Source: Struthio camelus (Eukaryota > Chordata > Aves > Struthioniformes > Struthionidae). From it: a stretch of DNA of 64,000 bases. The notes below the pieces were generated by a model. The model saw nothing but the letters and a program-made list of their open reading frames with translations, searched no databases and was not told the DNA's origin. Made by a program: the position numbers and the translations under genes. The DNA lies in NCBI RefSeq assembly GCF_040807025.1, contig NC_090956.1, forward strand, positions 3,398,517 through 3,462,516, in the 5' to 3' direction. Of the stretch, positions 31,241-44,567 are shown one piece after another. The first letter of the stretch is position 1; every line of letters starts with the position of its first letter.

Positions 31241-34200
31241 AGAGCCAAGGAACAACGTGACAGGCAGAACCACCACCTGGAAAGAAGCCTCCCAGGGCAA
31301 AAGCGGAAAGAGCTTGAGAGACTGTGCTCTTTGTGGCACAGGGTTCCTGCCATCACAGGGGAAGTTACCCTACGAGAGAAATAGCATAAGACTGGGTCTG
31401 AACAGCAACCTGGGAATCAAACCTGCCAGGACACAGAGCCCCTTCTACCAAAACTGGAAACAGCTGGATCAGCTCCTGCCCTCTCATGGTAATTTGCAAC
31501 CTTTAGAAAGACGTTAGGCATTGCTAATAACAATTAAGTATTAAAGCTGTGTGAAGGACAGACAAGTACTTCTTGCTCCTGCATAGGAAATTGCACAATA
31601 CAACGATGCTGGCTGCCCTGCCTCTGCCCCTCGCCCTGAGAGCTCAGGGGCAAACGCTTCCCAGCCCTATAGCCACCTCCGTAAAAGTAAACTCAAAGAG
31701 CTGCCCAAGCCAGCTTGCTTCCCACCTGCCATACAGGGCTCCAAAAAAGCATTGCACCCTTGGCATCACCCGAATTGCAGAGGGTCCGACCGGTACCCGA
31801 GGGCAGCAGGTTCCCAGGGCATGTCCTAGTGCTATTGGTAGGAGCTGCCGCACAGGCAGTGGGACTGAGCTGAAACCCATGCATTGCTTAGTGCTGGAGA
31901 AACCACCTTTGTCCTCAGGCTAGTAAGGCTATTTTACCACAGCGTTATTGCAGGAGCTAGAAATTACCTCCATCTCAAGAAGGGAGCCTTGCAGACGGAT
32001 TAAAGCTGACAATTGCTCCACAGCAGCAGGGCCCTTTTAAGAGCAGGACCCTCCTGTGAAATACTCCAAGGCCCAGGGTGGGGGGAAAACACAGCACAAA
32101 ACTCAGCCAGAACTGAAGGAAGTCCGGCTTCTGACTCTACTAGGCCTCATCACCAGCAGCATTTCAGCCTGTCGCAAGCCAGCCCCAGGATGACCTGTCT
32201 ATGCCAAGGCCACCAGAGCATCATGCCAGGACCTCCCCAGGACCCCAAGCTAACACCCTGGATCCATGGTCCCCTGCCCAGGTACTGGCTCCTGCAGTGG
32301 CAGGAGTCCACAGAGGAAACGCTTGGAGGCCAGGCAGCCCCAGGGGAGCTGGTTGGGCCACCAACCAGCGGGTGGCCCGCAATCTGGCTACCTGCAGCTC
32401 ATCCACCAGAGCCACAGGAGAGGACAGCAAAGCAGCCAAAGGAGGGGTTTTTCCCTGGTGGAAATGCAGCCGTGGCATTGGTCTCGGCCATCTCGCTGAC
32501 TCTCCGCGATGCTCACACTTGGAAACGCCACCTCCCCCCCCCCGCAGCCAAGCCTGAGCCCCAGGATCCCAGTGAGCAGCAGCCAGGTAGGCAGGCAGCT
32601 GTGGCAGATGCTGGCTCCTGGGCGCCTCTCAAAGGTGGTCAAGGAACAGAGCCCTCCTGCACAGCAGTGAGAGGCCCACAGACCCCTCTCGCACCCACTG
32701 CCCAGCTCCTGCTGCAGGGCACAGCTAGCAGGGGACTCCCCCCCACCCCCCGAGACCATCACGAGGATCCCACGGGGCTGAGGCCTTGCACCACTTGGTG
32801 CTTCCCAGCATCCCTACCTTCTCCTGAGAGGTACAGAGGCCAAACAGCTTGGCTAGAGCAGCCACCAGTAACGACTTTAAGGCCTTCCAGAGCGAGCAGG
32901 ACCACCACCCTCACGCATCCCCCGAGCGAGGCTCAGCACTCATCCCCTTTTGTCCTCTCACTGTCTGTCCACACGGTGCATGCTGGAGAGGGGGTCCCCA
33001 AGGTTTTTCCCCCTTAGAAGAGAGTCACCCTGAGACGCAAACCAGGGCAAGTGTGAACCTCAAGAGCCAAGGCACTCGGGTGAGCTGACACACAAATCAA
33101 CGCCTTCTGAATTTGGACTATAATCCACGTATCGCGCACGCACACACAAAATCGCAGCTCCTGACAGCCTGCATGGGACTTCCAAGCACCCAGCATCCCA
33201 CTGCCTGCAGCTTAACAGAAGCTGCTGAATGCTAGGACACAGGGATACTAGTGCTAGATGTGAGATGACAAGTTTTCAGTGCCTGGGAGTCTTTGGAGTA
33301 CAAATACCGATAGAAACCCTCTTTCGGCCCCTCAAACCAGGCCTGAGCCACCCTAACACGGAGGTTATATGGAAGCAAGTGTGTAAGGAAAGCTGAAGGT
33401 TTTGTGGCTGATTCAAATGATTCAGTCTTTTGTCCTTCAGACTTCCTAGGGAAGATTTGTAGCAGCATCTAACCACTGTAGACTTCTATTTTTATAACTC
33501 TATTCAGGCCAAGATAGTTAAGTACCCAAATTCACCTTAGAGAATATCACTACATTTAGTACCAATGAAGACACTAAAAAAACCCAACCTGCCCAAGGTC
33601 TCCTAGGCCACATACAGGTCTTAACTGGTTCCCTTTAGCTTGACTGTCCCACTGAATTTCATCCCCTGATCAAAAGGCCCATTAAAAAGACCTGAGACCT
33701 TATTGTCTGATTTTTACAGACTACATGTTCCCATCCCAGTGGGACGTGAGAAAGGTGGCTGCACTGATGATTACCTGTCTTAGATTACCTGTCAGTATCT
33801 GGATTTCTAGATGTGCCCTGACTGCAAGGATCTGCTGGGCACATAGTTTGGTGTGAAAGTCTTCTTACCCTGGCTTAGCAGTAAGAGAAGAGAGATAAGT
33901 AGCCCCTGGACTGTTGTCCTTGCTGTCCAAAGGGATGGGCAACACGGCCTTATCAACCCTCAAGCATGCCCTTGCTGAGGCACAGCGTTACTCTCATTTT
34001 GCACTGATCATACCTGCAATCCAGACAGCACCTCCCCGCCACCGTCCAGACTTCCGTAATGCTGTGCCCAGCTCTGTCAGCTGCGCCCACGATACGAACA
34101 GCAGCAAAATCAGTCAACTTGCAACTGCCCAACACCAGGGTGGTGACCAGACTATGTGATGGTTCAACCACAGCACTATGGGCTTTATTGGAAATCCCAA

Positions 34201-34499
34201 ACATCTTAGTGATAATGCAACTGGTGGGACAAATCCACGCTCGGAGCCAACACCCCATGCAGGCTTTTCAGCCCTCTTGGATCTGTGCCATTCCAGTAGT
34301 TCAGCAAGTTCTCCTCCAGACCATGCCTAATTAAATTGTGGAATATGTTGTGTTGTGATGGAGGCCAAGAGAATAACTGATTTTGGAAAGGGATTAGGCA
34401 AATTCATTGGTGACTATTAAATGCAATGCTTTTGCTCAGACCTCCAGCTCCAGAAGCCTCTGAAGCCAGCAGTTGCTGAACTCTGCACATAGCCTCCCC

Positions 34500-34585
34500 T
34501 GAGCGTCTGCTGCTGGCAACTGCCAGAGACAGGACACTGGGCTGGATGAGCTTTGACACGATCTTCAGCAGCTCCAGGGCTGCAC
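34500..34585 (+). mobile_element. Old CR1/L3-like LINE 3' scrap
   Basis: The words CTGCCAGAGACAGGACACTG and GGGCTGGATGAGC are typical of the 3' end of older CR1-type LINEs in birds and reptiles (GACAGGAtACTGGGCTaGATGgaCC). Only about 80 bp is recognisable and there is no coding content. Confidence 0.45.
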
Positions 34586-36329
34586 GGTGCGCTGCTTTAA
34601 ACAGAATTTAAAACCACAATGCAGTAACTGCTTCCGAGGATCTCCCAGAGCTTATCTAAGAGCAGAGGGAGCAGCGCTGAGGTCCCAGTCAGGCCAAACC
34701 AGGCAGGGAGCTGGCAGTATCATCTCCACCTTTACTACTGCTTTATCCCAGCTATTTGAAATGTCATTGATTTTCTTTCACCTGAGAATGGGAATGCAGT
34801 TGCTCAACCAGCTGCCCAAGTGCTGAAAACAGATCAGATAACATGTTCAGAGTGCTTTTATAAGTGCATACTGAAATAGCCACAGGTAATTGCTGAATAC
34901 CTGCCCCCTCCTGCACACACCCGCAGCAGTCCGTCTGCGGGCAGCGTCACATGCTGCCTTGTGCTTCTGCGCAGGGATGTGTTGAAGTCGCTGCACCCCG
35001 CACAATAGCAGCTGGGTGTTTGGTGGTTATTACAACATTTGGCTGCTTTTAGAGCATTCTGCACTTCAGCAGCATTTTCAATCGGAATTTCAATGCATGA
35101 GATCATAACTGATAACTGTTACAGACCAATTTACTAATGAACTTGGCTCATTCACTTATGATTAAATTTTGCACCACCTCCTAGCCCCCATTTTCACCTG
35201 AATCTCTACATGTGAAGATCAGAAATTAAAGGAACAGTCACTACACGTCATTCTTCCCCTCAAGTGATATTTACAATTTCTTTGGATAAAAACAATGTGC
35301 TATTCTATAATCCTTAAGAGACAGCAAGAAAGATCACTCATAGCACCTGCTCTAGTACAGCTATGCCAGAAAGAGACTACCAAAATACACGATGGTCACA
35401 TTATTCACTTCAGGCTTGGTAGAGCTCCTGGCACCCCCCAGCAAAGTTAGAGGATGCCCTCCTGTCTGGCTCTGAGCTACTGATGCAGTCCCACAGAGGC
35501 AGCTTTGACCCAGCAAGCCAAGATGCCACCATGGCACCTTCTTGGTTCTGGAGCTGTTCTGAACAGCCCCAAGGGAACTGCCACCCCTAGTCTCACTGTC
35601 CAGGGCGTACACTTTGAATTTCTCAGTTTACAACTTACTATCTCATCCTTTGCAAACCACTCCTTTGTATCATGCTGGTAGATCGCCAGTCTGCTATTGA
35701 TCACCAGACGGCTGCCAATTAGCCACCCTAATGGGTAATTGAGAGGGATTTTTAAAGCCCCAAAGGGACTGGGACAGGGTATATATGTTCACTGAAACCC
35801 CAGCTCTTCAGCAATTACAGCATACAATCGATTGACAGCAAAGCATTAAGAGACAGGATTGTTACAACCATGTACAACACTGGCTCTTAGCTATTTATAA
35901 CACTGCATTTCAAAACAAACTTCGATATTTACAAAACTGATGTCCATGTCCAAATTCAGCAATACAGAGGAGGTGATTACCTGCAAGGCTGATGACAGAT
36001 AACTTCAAGATGACGGAAGTCTTTAATCTAAGGGGTTGTATAAATCAAGTTGGTTCTCTGAAACGTGGATTGCAGCCAGTTGCTAAAGTCTTGCCAAAGC
36101 CATAGTGTGATCTGGCTCACACCACCTCCCCACAGCTTGATGAGCACGGGTGGAAGAGCAGAGCTGCACTCGCTCAGAAGCCAGGACAAACGAGAGGCAA
36201 CAGCGATTTATGTACTAAGCAAAAATACTTTGGCAACCCCAGTGTGGATGAGGGCAAACTTCTAGATAATACTTTATCCAGACAAGCCCTTTTCCTCTGC
36301 AAAAGCAGGCAAATACCACCTCTCTTTAC

Positions 36330-36420
36330 AGGAGAGGAAGAGGAAATCCAGGACAGGGAGAAAGCAATTTGCCCAAGGTCAGAGGAAGGCTCAGCAACAG
36401 CCATAACCCTACCTCACAAC
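36330..36420 (+). repeat. MIR-like or ancient SINE/LINE scrap
   Basis: TTTACAGGAGAGGAAGAGG followed by GCAATTTGCCCAAGGTCAGA resembles the conserved part of MIR-type elements (TTACAGATGAGGAAACTGAGG...CTTGCCCAAGGTCAC). The match is partial and based on memory. Confidence 0.35.
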
Positions 36421-36546
36421 CTGCTTTATCAGTTTAGACTCCCTCCAACAACCCCTTTGGCTTGCAGAGGTCTGCAGTATTCAGGCCATTTTAAAGAGTA
36501 TTACAAACTCCCATCATGTTCTTATAGGTAAGCTCAGAAATTGCGG

Positions 36547-37574
36547 GTTAGAGGAGCGCACGGTGCGGTGGACTGAACAGCAGACCTCAGAGGGTTGTGA
36601 TCAGCCGCAGAGTCTAGCTGGAGGCCTGTAGCTAGCAGTGTCCTCCAGGGGTCAGTACTGGGTCCAGTCTCGCTCAATTTATTCATCAGTGACCTGGAGG
36701 AAGGCACAGAGTGCACTCTCAGCAAGTTTGCTGATGATACTAAACTGGGGGGAAGGGCTGACACACCAGAAGGCTGTGCTGCCATTGAGAGGGACCTGGA
36801 CAGGCTGGAGAGCTGGGCAGAGAGGAACCTCATGAAGGCAAGTGCAGGGTCCTGCACCTAGGGAGGAAGAACCCCAAGCACCAGGACAGGCTGGGGGTTG
36901 ACCTGCTGGAAAGCAGCTCTGCAGAGAAGGACCTGGGCATCCTGGGGGACAAGAAGTTAACCATGAGCCAGCAATGTGCCCTTGTGGCCAGGAGGGCCAA
37001 TGGGATCCTGGGGTGCATTAGGAAGATTGTTGCCAGCAGGTCGAGGGAGGTGATCCTCCCCCTCTACTCAGCCCTGGGGAGGCCACCTCTGGAGTACTGT
37101 GTCCAGTTCTGGGCTTCCCAGTACAAGAGAGAGACGGAGCTCCTGGAGCGAGTCCAGCGGAGGGCTACGAAGATGATCAGGGGACTGGAGCATCTCTCCC
37201 CTGAAGAAAGACTGCAAGAGCTGGGCCTGTTGAGCCTGGAGAAGAGAAGACTGAGAGGGGATCTCATCAATGTATACAAATATCTGAAGGGAGGGTGTCA
37301 AGAGGATGGGGCCTGACTATTTTCGCTGATGTCCAGCAACAGGACAAGAGGCAACGGGCAGAAACGGAACCACAGGAAGTTCCTTCTGAACATGAGGAAA
37401 ACCTTTCCTGGGAGGGTGACAGAGCACTGGAACAGGTTGCCCAGAGAGGCTGTGGAGTCTCCTTCCCTGGAGAGATTCAAAACCCGTCTGGGAAAAATGC
37501 TCTAGAGGACCCTAGGTTGGACTAGATGATCTCCAGAAGTCCCTTCCAACCTCAACCATTCTGTGATTCTGTGA
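36547..37574 (+). mobile_element. CR1 LINE, 5'-truncated, 3' end intact
   Basis: About 1.03 kb of CR1 retrotransposon in plus orientation. It reads the C-terminal half of the reverse transcriptase: QGSVLGPV near 36,645, then FADDTKLGG near 36,735. The thumb/C-terminal part is at 36,963-37,316, with [27 protein letters not shown] and [20 protein letters not shown]. Internal stops and frameshifts separate these. The 3' end GACTAGATGATCTCCAG through TTCCAACCTCAACC and ATTCTGTGATTCTGTGA is intact. 5' truncation and an octamer tail without poly(A) are normal for CR1. It is dead but relatively well preserved. Confidence 0.93.
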
Positions 37575-38504
37575 TGAAGTTATCACAAAAGTTTCCAATT
37601 CAAGCTCTTCCTAGATCTTCCCAGTGGCAAGCAGCTTTACTTTAACATGTGCAGTTGCAAGAGGTGAAGCAGAACAGTAAAGTACTGATCACACGGAAAA
37701 AGAGAAAACGGCCAGAGTAACAATAAATAAGAGCGCACAGAAGACACATCCTGCACAGGAGCAGAAAGCAAGTAACGAAATATTATTTTGTAAAAATGAG
37801 AGGTACCAGAAATATTATATTTGGCTCGTCATCCTTGGTAACAGATGTTTTTCTTTTCCTTTCAGGCCCAAACACAGAAGTAAAATGAATCAAAGAGATA
37901 ACCAGAGGCAACCTCATTTTCTACGGAAATTGGAGTGTTACTGAAGCAGCGGGTTTACAGAACGCCCACGTCAAGCGTTGTCCCACAAATCTGAAAGCAA
38001 AACGTTAGACAGGACTTTTCCCCATGTCTGCCTTTACAATAATCAGTTCTCCAGCACCACTGCAGTTCCAGCATTAGCAAATGAAGTATTTGATTACTGA
38101 TCAGTCTGATTAGCAGCAAACTGTAGCTAGAGGAAACCTGGAGGGGTTCCTGAGAGGTAGCTCTTCAAACAGCCTGATAACGAAGCACCTGCCAATTTAA
38201 AACATCCACAATTAGAAACTGAAGTCACCTCCAGCTGGAGGCAGGCTCACTGTCAACCGACCTGCTAGGCCACTTGAACAACGAGACAGAGCCAAGACTG
38301 CAGAAAGGGCAAGACTCAAAAACTGGAAAAACTGAAACGATTCCCAAAGTCAGTTTTGTCACAGCTCCCCCGAACCCTACTCCATGAATGACTGTCTTTA
38401 AAGTTACATAAATATGGACGCCTCCACTGAGAAAGCAGTTGATCATCCTTCCAAAAATGCTGTTTAAAAGATAATGTGGTTTAAAGAAGCAATTCAGTCA
38501 CCTG
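37575..38504. other. Intergenic DNA between CR1 and EPN2 3' end
   Basis: No recognisable gene, RNA or repeat. Base composition is moderately AT-rich. Confidence 0.5.
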
Positions 38505-38524
38505 CAACACAACAAGTCTTCATT

Positions 38525-38530
38525 TTTATT
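38525..38530 (-). terminator. EPN2: Candidate distal EPN2 poly(A) signal
   Basis: Minus-strand AATAAA followed about 15 bases on by TTGTTGTGTTG, a good downstream element. Confidence 0.4.
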
Positions 38531-39934
38531 GAGTTAATAAGGTCTCAACTGATTCTATTTAAGTGATTTGTAAGAAACCCTCCTTTCTCATAGTAAGAGC
38601 AGGCCTGCACCAGGAAAGTGATGAGTGCTTTGAAGAAATCACATTGACAATGTACAAGAAGCGTTACTCTCAATAACGATTAGATTTATCCTAGAACCTA
38701 GGACTTTTAGCACAAACCTTAATAATCTCATCCAATCCATCAACTTTCTTGAAAACTAAATCAAGCACGACAGCAACAGTTCTTAAATGTGACAAACACT
38801 ACGCAGAGTCTAGAAAAAGCAACACATCTGGAATATAAGCAATACAATTTTAATTCTGACCAGTCACCTACAAACCCCTTGTCTTTCCACTGTTCTGATG
38901 GCATTATTAAATATCACATTTGTGACATCGCTAGGGAAAAATGACACAGATACAGACATTATGATACAATAGTACAAATGATAAATTATTTATACAGTAA
39001 ATAATGTCAATAGTCAGCACAAATTCATAAAAAGCAGCCGGCTCCCAGTATTATGAAAACAGTTTGGTAAATATTTAAATTGTAACACTTGTAAAGGAAG
39101 CGAGTCTTGTGAGATTCTGCTGTGAAAAATAAACCATATATTTCTCCACAATCTGTGCAATATTAATACATACAGTACACATTAGAAACTGTAACAGCAA
39201 AAGGGAAGATGGATAACAACAGTTGTCTTAGCTATGGGACTTCAAGAAGACTGTAATCACCACAACCCCACCATGGTTTTCCTTCCCTGTCCCCTCAACG
39301 TAGTTTAGTTTCTATATCGTATAAAACTGAATAAATAACTGAGCTTATTTTGGGGTTTAAAATTATGCCAAGATATTTTTATTTCTATAAAATAATTAAC
39401 ACTTTATTCTTTGGTCAATTTGACCAGTAAGGCTATTTTAGGATGCTAACATTTTAAAATCAAAAGCACTTTTAATATTTCAAAGTGGGAAAAGAAGAGG
39501 AAGAGGCAAATGCATGTGGAGAAATACGCCAGAGCAGATGTGATCAGATACACATACGTCCTCCATGCAAAAAGAAGTGGGAGGGCGGGGAGGGAGAAGG
39601 AATTGTTCTGGATAGCAGTTAAATTACCATGAAGCAGATTTACCTTTCTGGACACAACTGAAGCCTCAACTGGCTAGGACAGAAACCACCTTTCAGTGTT
39701 ACTGTTACAGCGCCACAAGTCCGCATGGCACTTGAGAGATACAGGCATGTCTACAAGCTAGTAACCAAGCAGATTTACCAAACCAGCTGCTTATATGCTC
39801 TTGAACCCATTTCCTCCTGCAATACCCAGGTCAGGTTGGGAATCTCAGCATGGTCTGAGTCCTTGGCCTAATGCCTTACAGCACCATGATCTGGGCTAAT
39901 CACTGTTCCGTGTCTTGTCATGGTTTACTGTGCG

Positions 39935-39961
39935 ATATATATATACACACATATATATATA
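39935..39961. repeat. (TA)n/(AC) microsatellite
   Basis: Alternating ATATATATATA, ACACAC, ATATATATATA run. Confidence 0.85.
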
Positions 39962-42658
39962 ATGTAAAAGTAATACAGCTCTTAGAGAAGTGGCTTGGTA
40001 AAAGCAACAATTTGCCATTCAGCAGTTTCATTAAGCTAGGGCTCCCTACCAGACCAACAATACATCTTTATCAAGTCATGATGACAGCTCATTATTCTGA
40101 ACTGTAAACGACTTTATAAATTTCAAAACACTTACTATCAGCCCCATCTTGCCTCCAAAAACAGTTACCTAGTGTTTCGCGAGAAGATGTGATCGGAACT
40201 TTTTGGCTGAATAGATAATGCCCCATCTAATCATTGCAAATGCACTCAGGTGACCGACTAAGGGAAAAACATCAAACCACCTCAATTCCACTGTGGATAA
40301 AATTAAATTGGAAAAATAACGAAGGATAAGTCTTGCCACAGATCAATTGGAAAGCACTTTTTTTCCCATCTGCAAGAATCACACCCTTCCTGGTCTACAC
40401 TTTTCAATAGCTTCAACAACAACAAAAAGTTAAGTATTTTTTCTTATTCTGAAAGGCAACATGAATGGTTTTTGTTTTTGTTTTTTTAAAGACATACTGG
40501 GTGTGGACAGTAATTCTCTTCCCTCCTATATAAAACAAGAGCAGATGAATATTCTGAATCCTACTTGTCAATTCAACAGTATCGAGAGGATAGAACAATC
40601 TGCATAGAAACATCCACACATTTAGCATTCCATACACTAATAGAGCTACACTGACCTACACAGCTAAAATCTGTGATTGTACCCTAGATTTGATAGTCTT
40701 TCAGCCTCTCCCACCCACCAAAGGACATAATCCAGTCCCCTTCATGCTAGCCAGCCCTTCCTTCCTATGGCACACTACCCTAGGCTGGTGCAGTCCCACG
40801 CAGCATCATTACACCAGGACACAGAGCTCTGGCAATTTCTTTCCGCCTTTCCCCCCCCCCCCCCTTCTAATTCAGGAAAGGCCACCAAGATGCATCAGTT
40901 CATTCACAGAGATACCCTCAAGGCAGTTACAAGCACTGGGACATCCCTTTCTACATGCTCTGCATACATTTGTGTTGCTCATGAAAGCAGAGCTTAAAAA
41001 ACGCTGCCGTCTTAGAGAAGGCCAGGTTTATTCCAGTAACACTGACTGAAACCTGAGCGTGGTTTAGTGCTGATGAGTCCAGACATGCAAGTTAAAATGT
41101 ATAGTTCAGCTTACAATTAATAATTGTAAATGGAACCACTTACTAATAAGGAGTGCACCTTTCATTAAGAAAAATTAGTCAATGAAATTAATGAGTTGTG
41201 TTTGTACATTAGAATTTTTAGCATTTCAAGAAGTATTACAAGAAAAGCTAGCCTTTCTTACGGTCTCCATAAAGGCAAAGTGTCTGTCCATTTTGGTAAT
41301 CAGAAAACCGGAACAAATTAAGGGAAAGGCGACTTTAGTGTTTCTTCTTTTTAATGTAGTCTTAAATCACGTCATGTTCAAATTCAATTCATCTAAAAAT
41401 AATTAGTTGAGAGAATTTGCTTTGATTTTCATTATGAATACTTCATTTAAAAGTAGAATATTTTAGTGTTAATCTTCCCTTTTAAACTCTCTTTACAGAA
41501 ACAAAGAGCTAAAACCATAAATAAGAGGGCATTAAAACCATAAAAATGACATTTGCCAATATCTTAATTTTTTCAGCCAGACTTGATAAATCTATCAAAA
41601 CCAGACAGTTAAATAAGAACCACATTATAAAAATTAGCACAAAAAGGACTATTAGGTAACTCTGCAAACTCAAATATGAAACTGTACTAAACAAAATATG
41701 TGCAAAAGTATACAAGAGTAACTGCATATAGCAAGGTTAAGCCTGAATTAGTTTTAAAGCTTGCCCCGGTGAAACTGAATTCAAAGTTGTCCCACTGTAT
41801 TTCTTTTTTTCCTTTCAACTCACGTTGTAAGTCAAATAAAAACAAAATACACATGATAACTTCCAAACGAAGCTGGTACTGGACAAGCACAGAGCAGGAC
41901 ACTCACTCAGCACGAGTGCAGCATGCCACTCACAGAGAGTTCCTCAGGAGTCCTTAGAGAGTAGTGTACAAATTCAACACTGCATACAACAGCACACATT
42001 ATACTTGACAACTTGAGAATGTTCTTGGGTTTTTTGTCTGTTTTTCCTTTTGAGACAAGCTTGCTTTCTCGGTCAAACCTTTGATACGAAAGCAGTGCGA
42101 TTTTGCGTTGCAATGTTTAATGCATAAAAACCAGCCACCTGGGCCCTCAAAATCGTTCTCTTCTAAGAGTAAGGACTATGGGTGAACCAACAGTCTAGAA
42201 CTGTGTATAGTTATGTGCAAAACATTCACTAGCACTCTGAATCTCAGGTCTATCGTATGGGCATAGGAAGTGACAGATGCAGGTAAATAGTAATTTCAGG
42301 ATCCAGCACATCATCTGACATCTACAAAATAGCCAACGAAGTTTAAAATGGCAGGTTCTCCCTAGAAAGTGTATTGAAATGATAAACAGAGTAACAAAAT
42401 GGGCAGAATCTAACTTTGGTGAAAAGTCTGAACATTTCACATAATGCTCAACAAGCCAAAGTAAGGTACCATCTGTAGCAAAGACTAGATTTAGATTAAC
42501 TGGTAAGTAGAGACAACTCTTCAAAGATCATAACTGTAAACTGCAAATCTACTTCCAAGTCTCTTATACACCGTTCAGTCCAAACAGGCCACGTTCATTG
42601 AGCTGTAAAGACTTCAGCCTGAAAACACTATGAAAAGAAAGTTCTTTTGATTGGGTCT

Positions 42659-42996
42659 TTATAGGAGGAAAGGGTTAGTCGTATTTGTAGACTGGGACGC
42701 TGACGGCGGCATTCCTGTACTGTGAAGAGGTTGGGTCATTGATCCTGCAATGCTCACATTCAGCCCCTGGCCCATTCTTGTTATAGACGCCACAGTGCCC
42801 ATAGCTGGTATCGGCGCCATTCCCACAGGCACTGGGGCCATGGAAGACAGAGGTATTGGCTCCATGCTTATTGGTGGCACAGCACTGAAAGAAGGACTGG
42901 TTCCCATGACAGGACTTGCTCTCATCTGATTTAGAGTGAGTGGCTGAGGCTGATTCACTTGGAAGGGGTTGATTGGAGTTGGTGCTGTAGCTGCAC
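42659..42996 (-). CDS. EPN2: EPN2 terminal exon: NPF motifs and stop
   Basis: Last coding exon, 338 bp, minus strand, acceptor TTAG. It starts AATAPTPINPFQVNQPQPL and ends NTTNPFLL and TAA (42,661-42,659). NPF tripeptides bind EH domains of Eps15 and intersectin; two are here, including the C-terminal NPFLL typical of epsins. The middle (SMEPIPLSSMAPVPVGMAP) is a Met/Pro-rich low-complexity stretch. Confidence 0.95.
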
Positions 42997-44567
42997 CTAA
43001 TTTTGAGAAAAGAAGGGGAAAGAGGCAAGAAGATCGCATCTCCATAAACACTGGGGCTTTGGAGATTCTCTTCAGAGCCAAAGAAAGCATGTTCTGCACA
43101 TCCTCCCAACCCCAAAACATCCGCTGGAGAAGCTCGTGCGGATGCCGTTCAGCTCACTGGGGCTGCACTGGTGCACAAATACAAATACTGAATTCCTCAA
43201 CACCGCAAAATAACCCCCTGCTGACCAACAGTCTCCGCTTACAGTCAGTGGAGAAACAGGTTTCAAATTTGATAACCTGGAACATATCTAACCATGGCAT
43301 CCAGGTCAGTAATTTTTTAGTGTTACTTAAAATCAGCATTACAGAAGAGTACAAATAGCAGGCTAACCTTAATCTGGCTACAGTATATCTGTGCATTTGC
43401 CTCAAGACTTCAGCCAGTCAATTCCACTTAGAAGCTGTACATGTTTTTGGCACTGAGTTTTGACAAGAATTCATAAAGTAAACAAGTTGTTTCCGAAATA
43501 CAGTGGTGCTAGAAAAAGCAGAGAACAACTTTCCCAGCATTTGAGTTTTTTGGATTGCTGCCAACACTACAAATTCCTTTTACCGTATATGTATATAGTT
43601 ATTTGGATGGCCCAATGACCCCTTCTAAACTTTCAGTAGTAAGCAGTAATGGCAGATTCACAGACTTCCTGTTGCTAAACACTGCCAATGCTGTTCAGAA
43701 TTACTGGGGTTTTTTCTACCTAAAGAGTTTAACAAATTATCTTTTTTTCCACTGGAAAGTAAAGAAAATAAATACTAAAATATAAGTTTAAAAAATTTCA
43801 CAAGATTAGTGTCACACAGAAACTTCCTAATTTCCATTTGAAGAGTCTTTAAAATACATACTCCTTCCAAATGTTTAGTGCCATCATCCAACTCTGATGT
43901 AAGTGAAGACTCATTTACCGCAGCAGCCAATTTACAGAAGAATTAAGACAACCAATTTGTTTCCAAATATACTAAGAGCGTGTTTTGATCAAAACTGCGT
44001 TATCTCACTAGCCTAAGGATAGCCTAACCAACAACCTATTAAAACATGCACCAGAATTTGCCATCTGGAACCTCAGGCTGCAGTCAGAGATGCAAATTTG
44101 CCTGGAGGAGCACAATTAAAAGAGCTATTCTCTACCTGGTTGTCACAAATACCTACTACCTATTACCCTCCCAAGGGTTAGAGAGTCTCTGCTGGCACAC
44201 GCTCACATCTTACCTGTTCCGACAATCAGTCAGCTTTAGCTCAGCCATTTTTAATAATCAAAAGCTCTTTTCTAACCCGGATCATTTTGACAGAGCAGGT
44301 ACAAAAGGTAAGCGGAAGGCAAATAGCTTGAACAAAGTAATCCAGCAGATCAGCAGCAAACACACAAGAGTAGAACTCCGGGCTTTCAGGATCCAGCAGT
44401 ACACCTAGAAACCATGCTGCCTCACCCATGATCTGCTGGCTGAAGTAATCAAGAAAAACAAGCCAGAAGTGACTTATGTTAAATCTCCTGAGCCTGAGTT
44501 ATGCAAAGTTTTCCTATAGGAAGAGAAAGCATAAACAGAAAACTGAAAGGAATGTACAGGAACAGAC
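42997..44567 (-). other. EPN2: EPN2 intron
   Basis: 1.57-kb intron. The donor side reads CCAG|GTCTGT, a weak donor. No other feature recognised. Confidence 0.85.

Larger units (their letters stand above)
31241..36546. other. Intergenic DNA with repeat scraps, no recognised gene
   Basis: A GC-richer stretch around 32.0-33.0 kb carries a 334-codon plus-strand open frame (32,013-33,017) that looks like chance: Pro/Ser/Gln-rich composition, no recognisable domain, overlapping frames on both strands. Short open frames at 33.9-34.3 kb and 34.86-35.11 kb are also unassigned. Repeat-like scraps are listed separately. Confidence 0.55.
38505..42658 (-). other. EPN2: Probable EPN2 3'UTR (extent uncertain)
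   Basis: About 4 kb of AT-rich non-coding sequence following the EPN2 stop on the minus strand. Minus-strand AATAAA hexamers occur at 41,027-41,032, 39,403-39,408, 39,378-39,383 and 38,525-38,530. The last is followed by a GT-rich element (TTGTTGTGTTG), the best combination. The UTR may be shorter if an earlier site is used. A TA microsatellite is at 39,935-39,961. Confidence 0.4.

Noticed and set aside
33953-34258. Minus-strand words AVVEPSHSLVTT reminiscent of the tubulin AVVEPYNS.LTT segment
   Set aside because: Flanking sequence in all three frames fails to match tubulin, so the similarity is limited to about a dozen residues and is probably chance.
34858-35106. Minus-strand frame MISCIEIPIENAAEVQNALK
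   Set aside because: Protein-like start but only 82 codons, no splice context and no recognised family.
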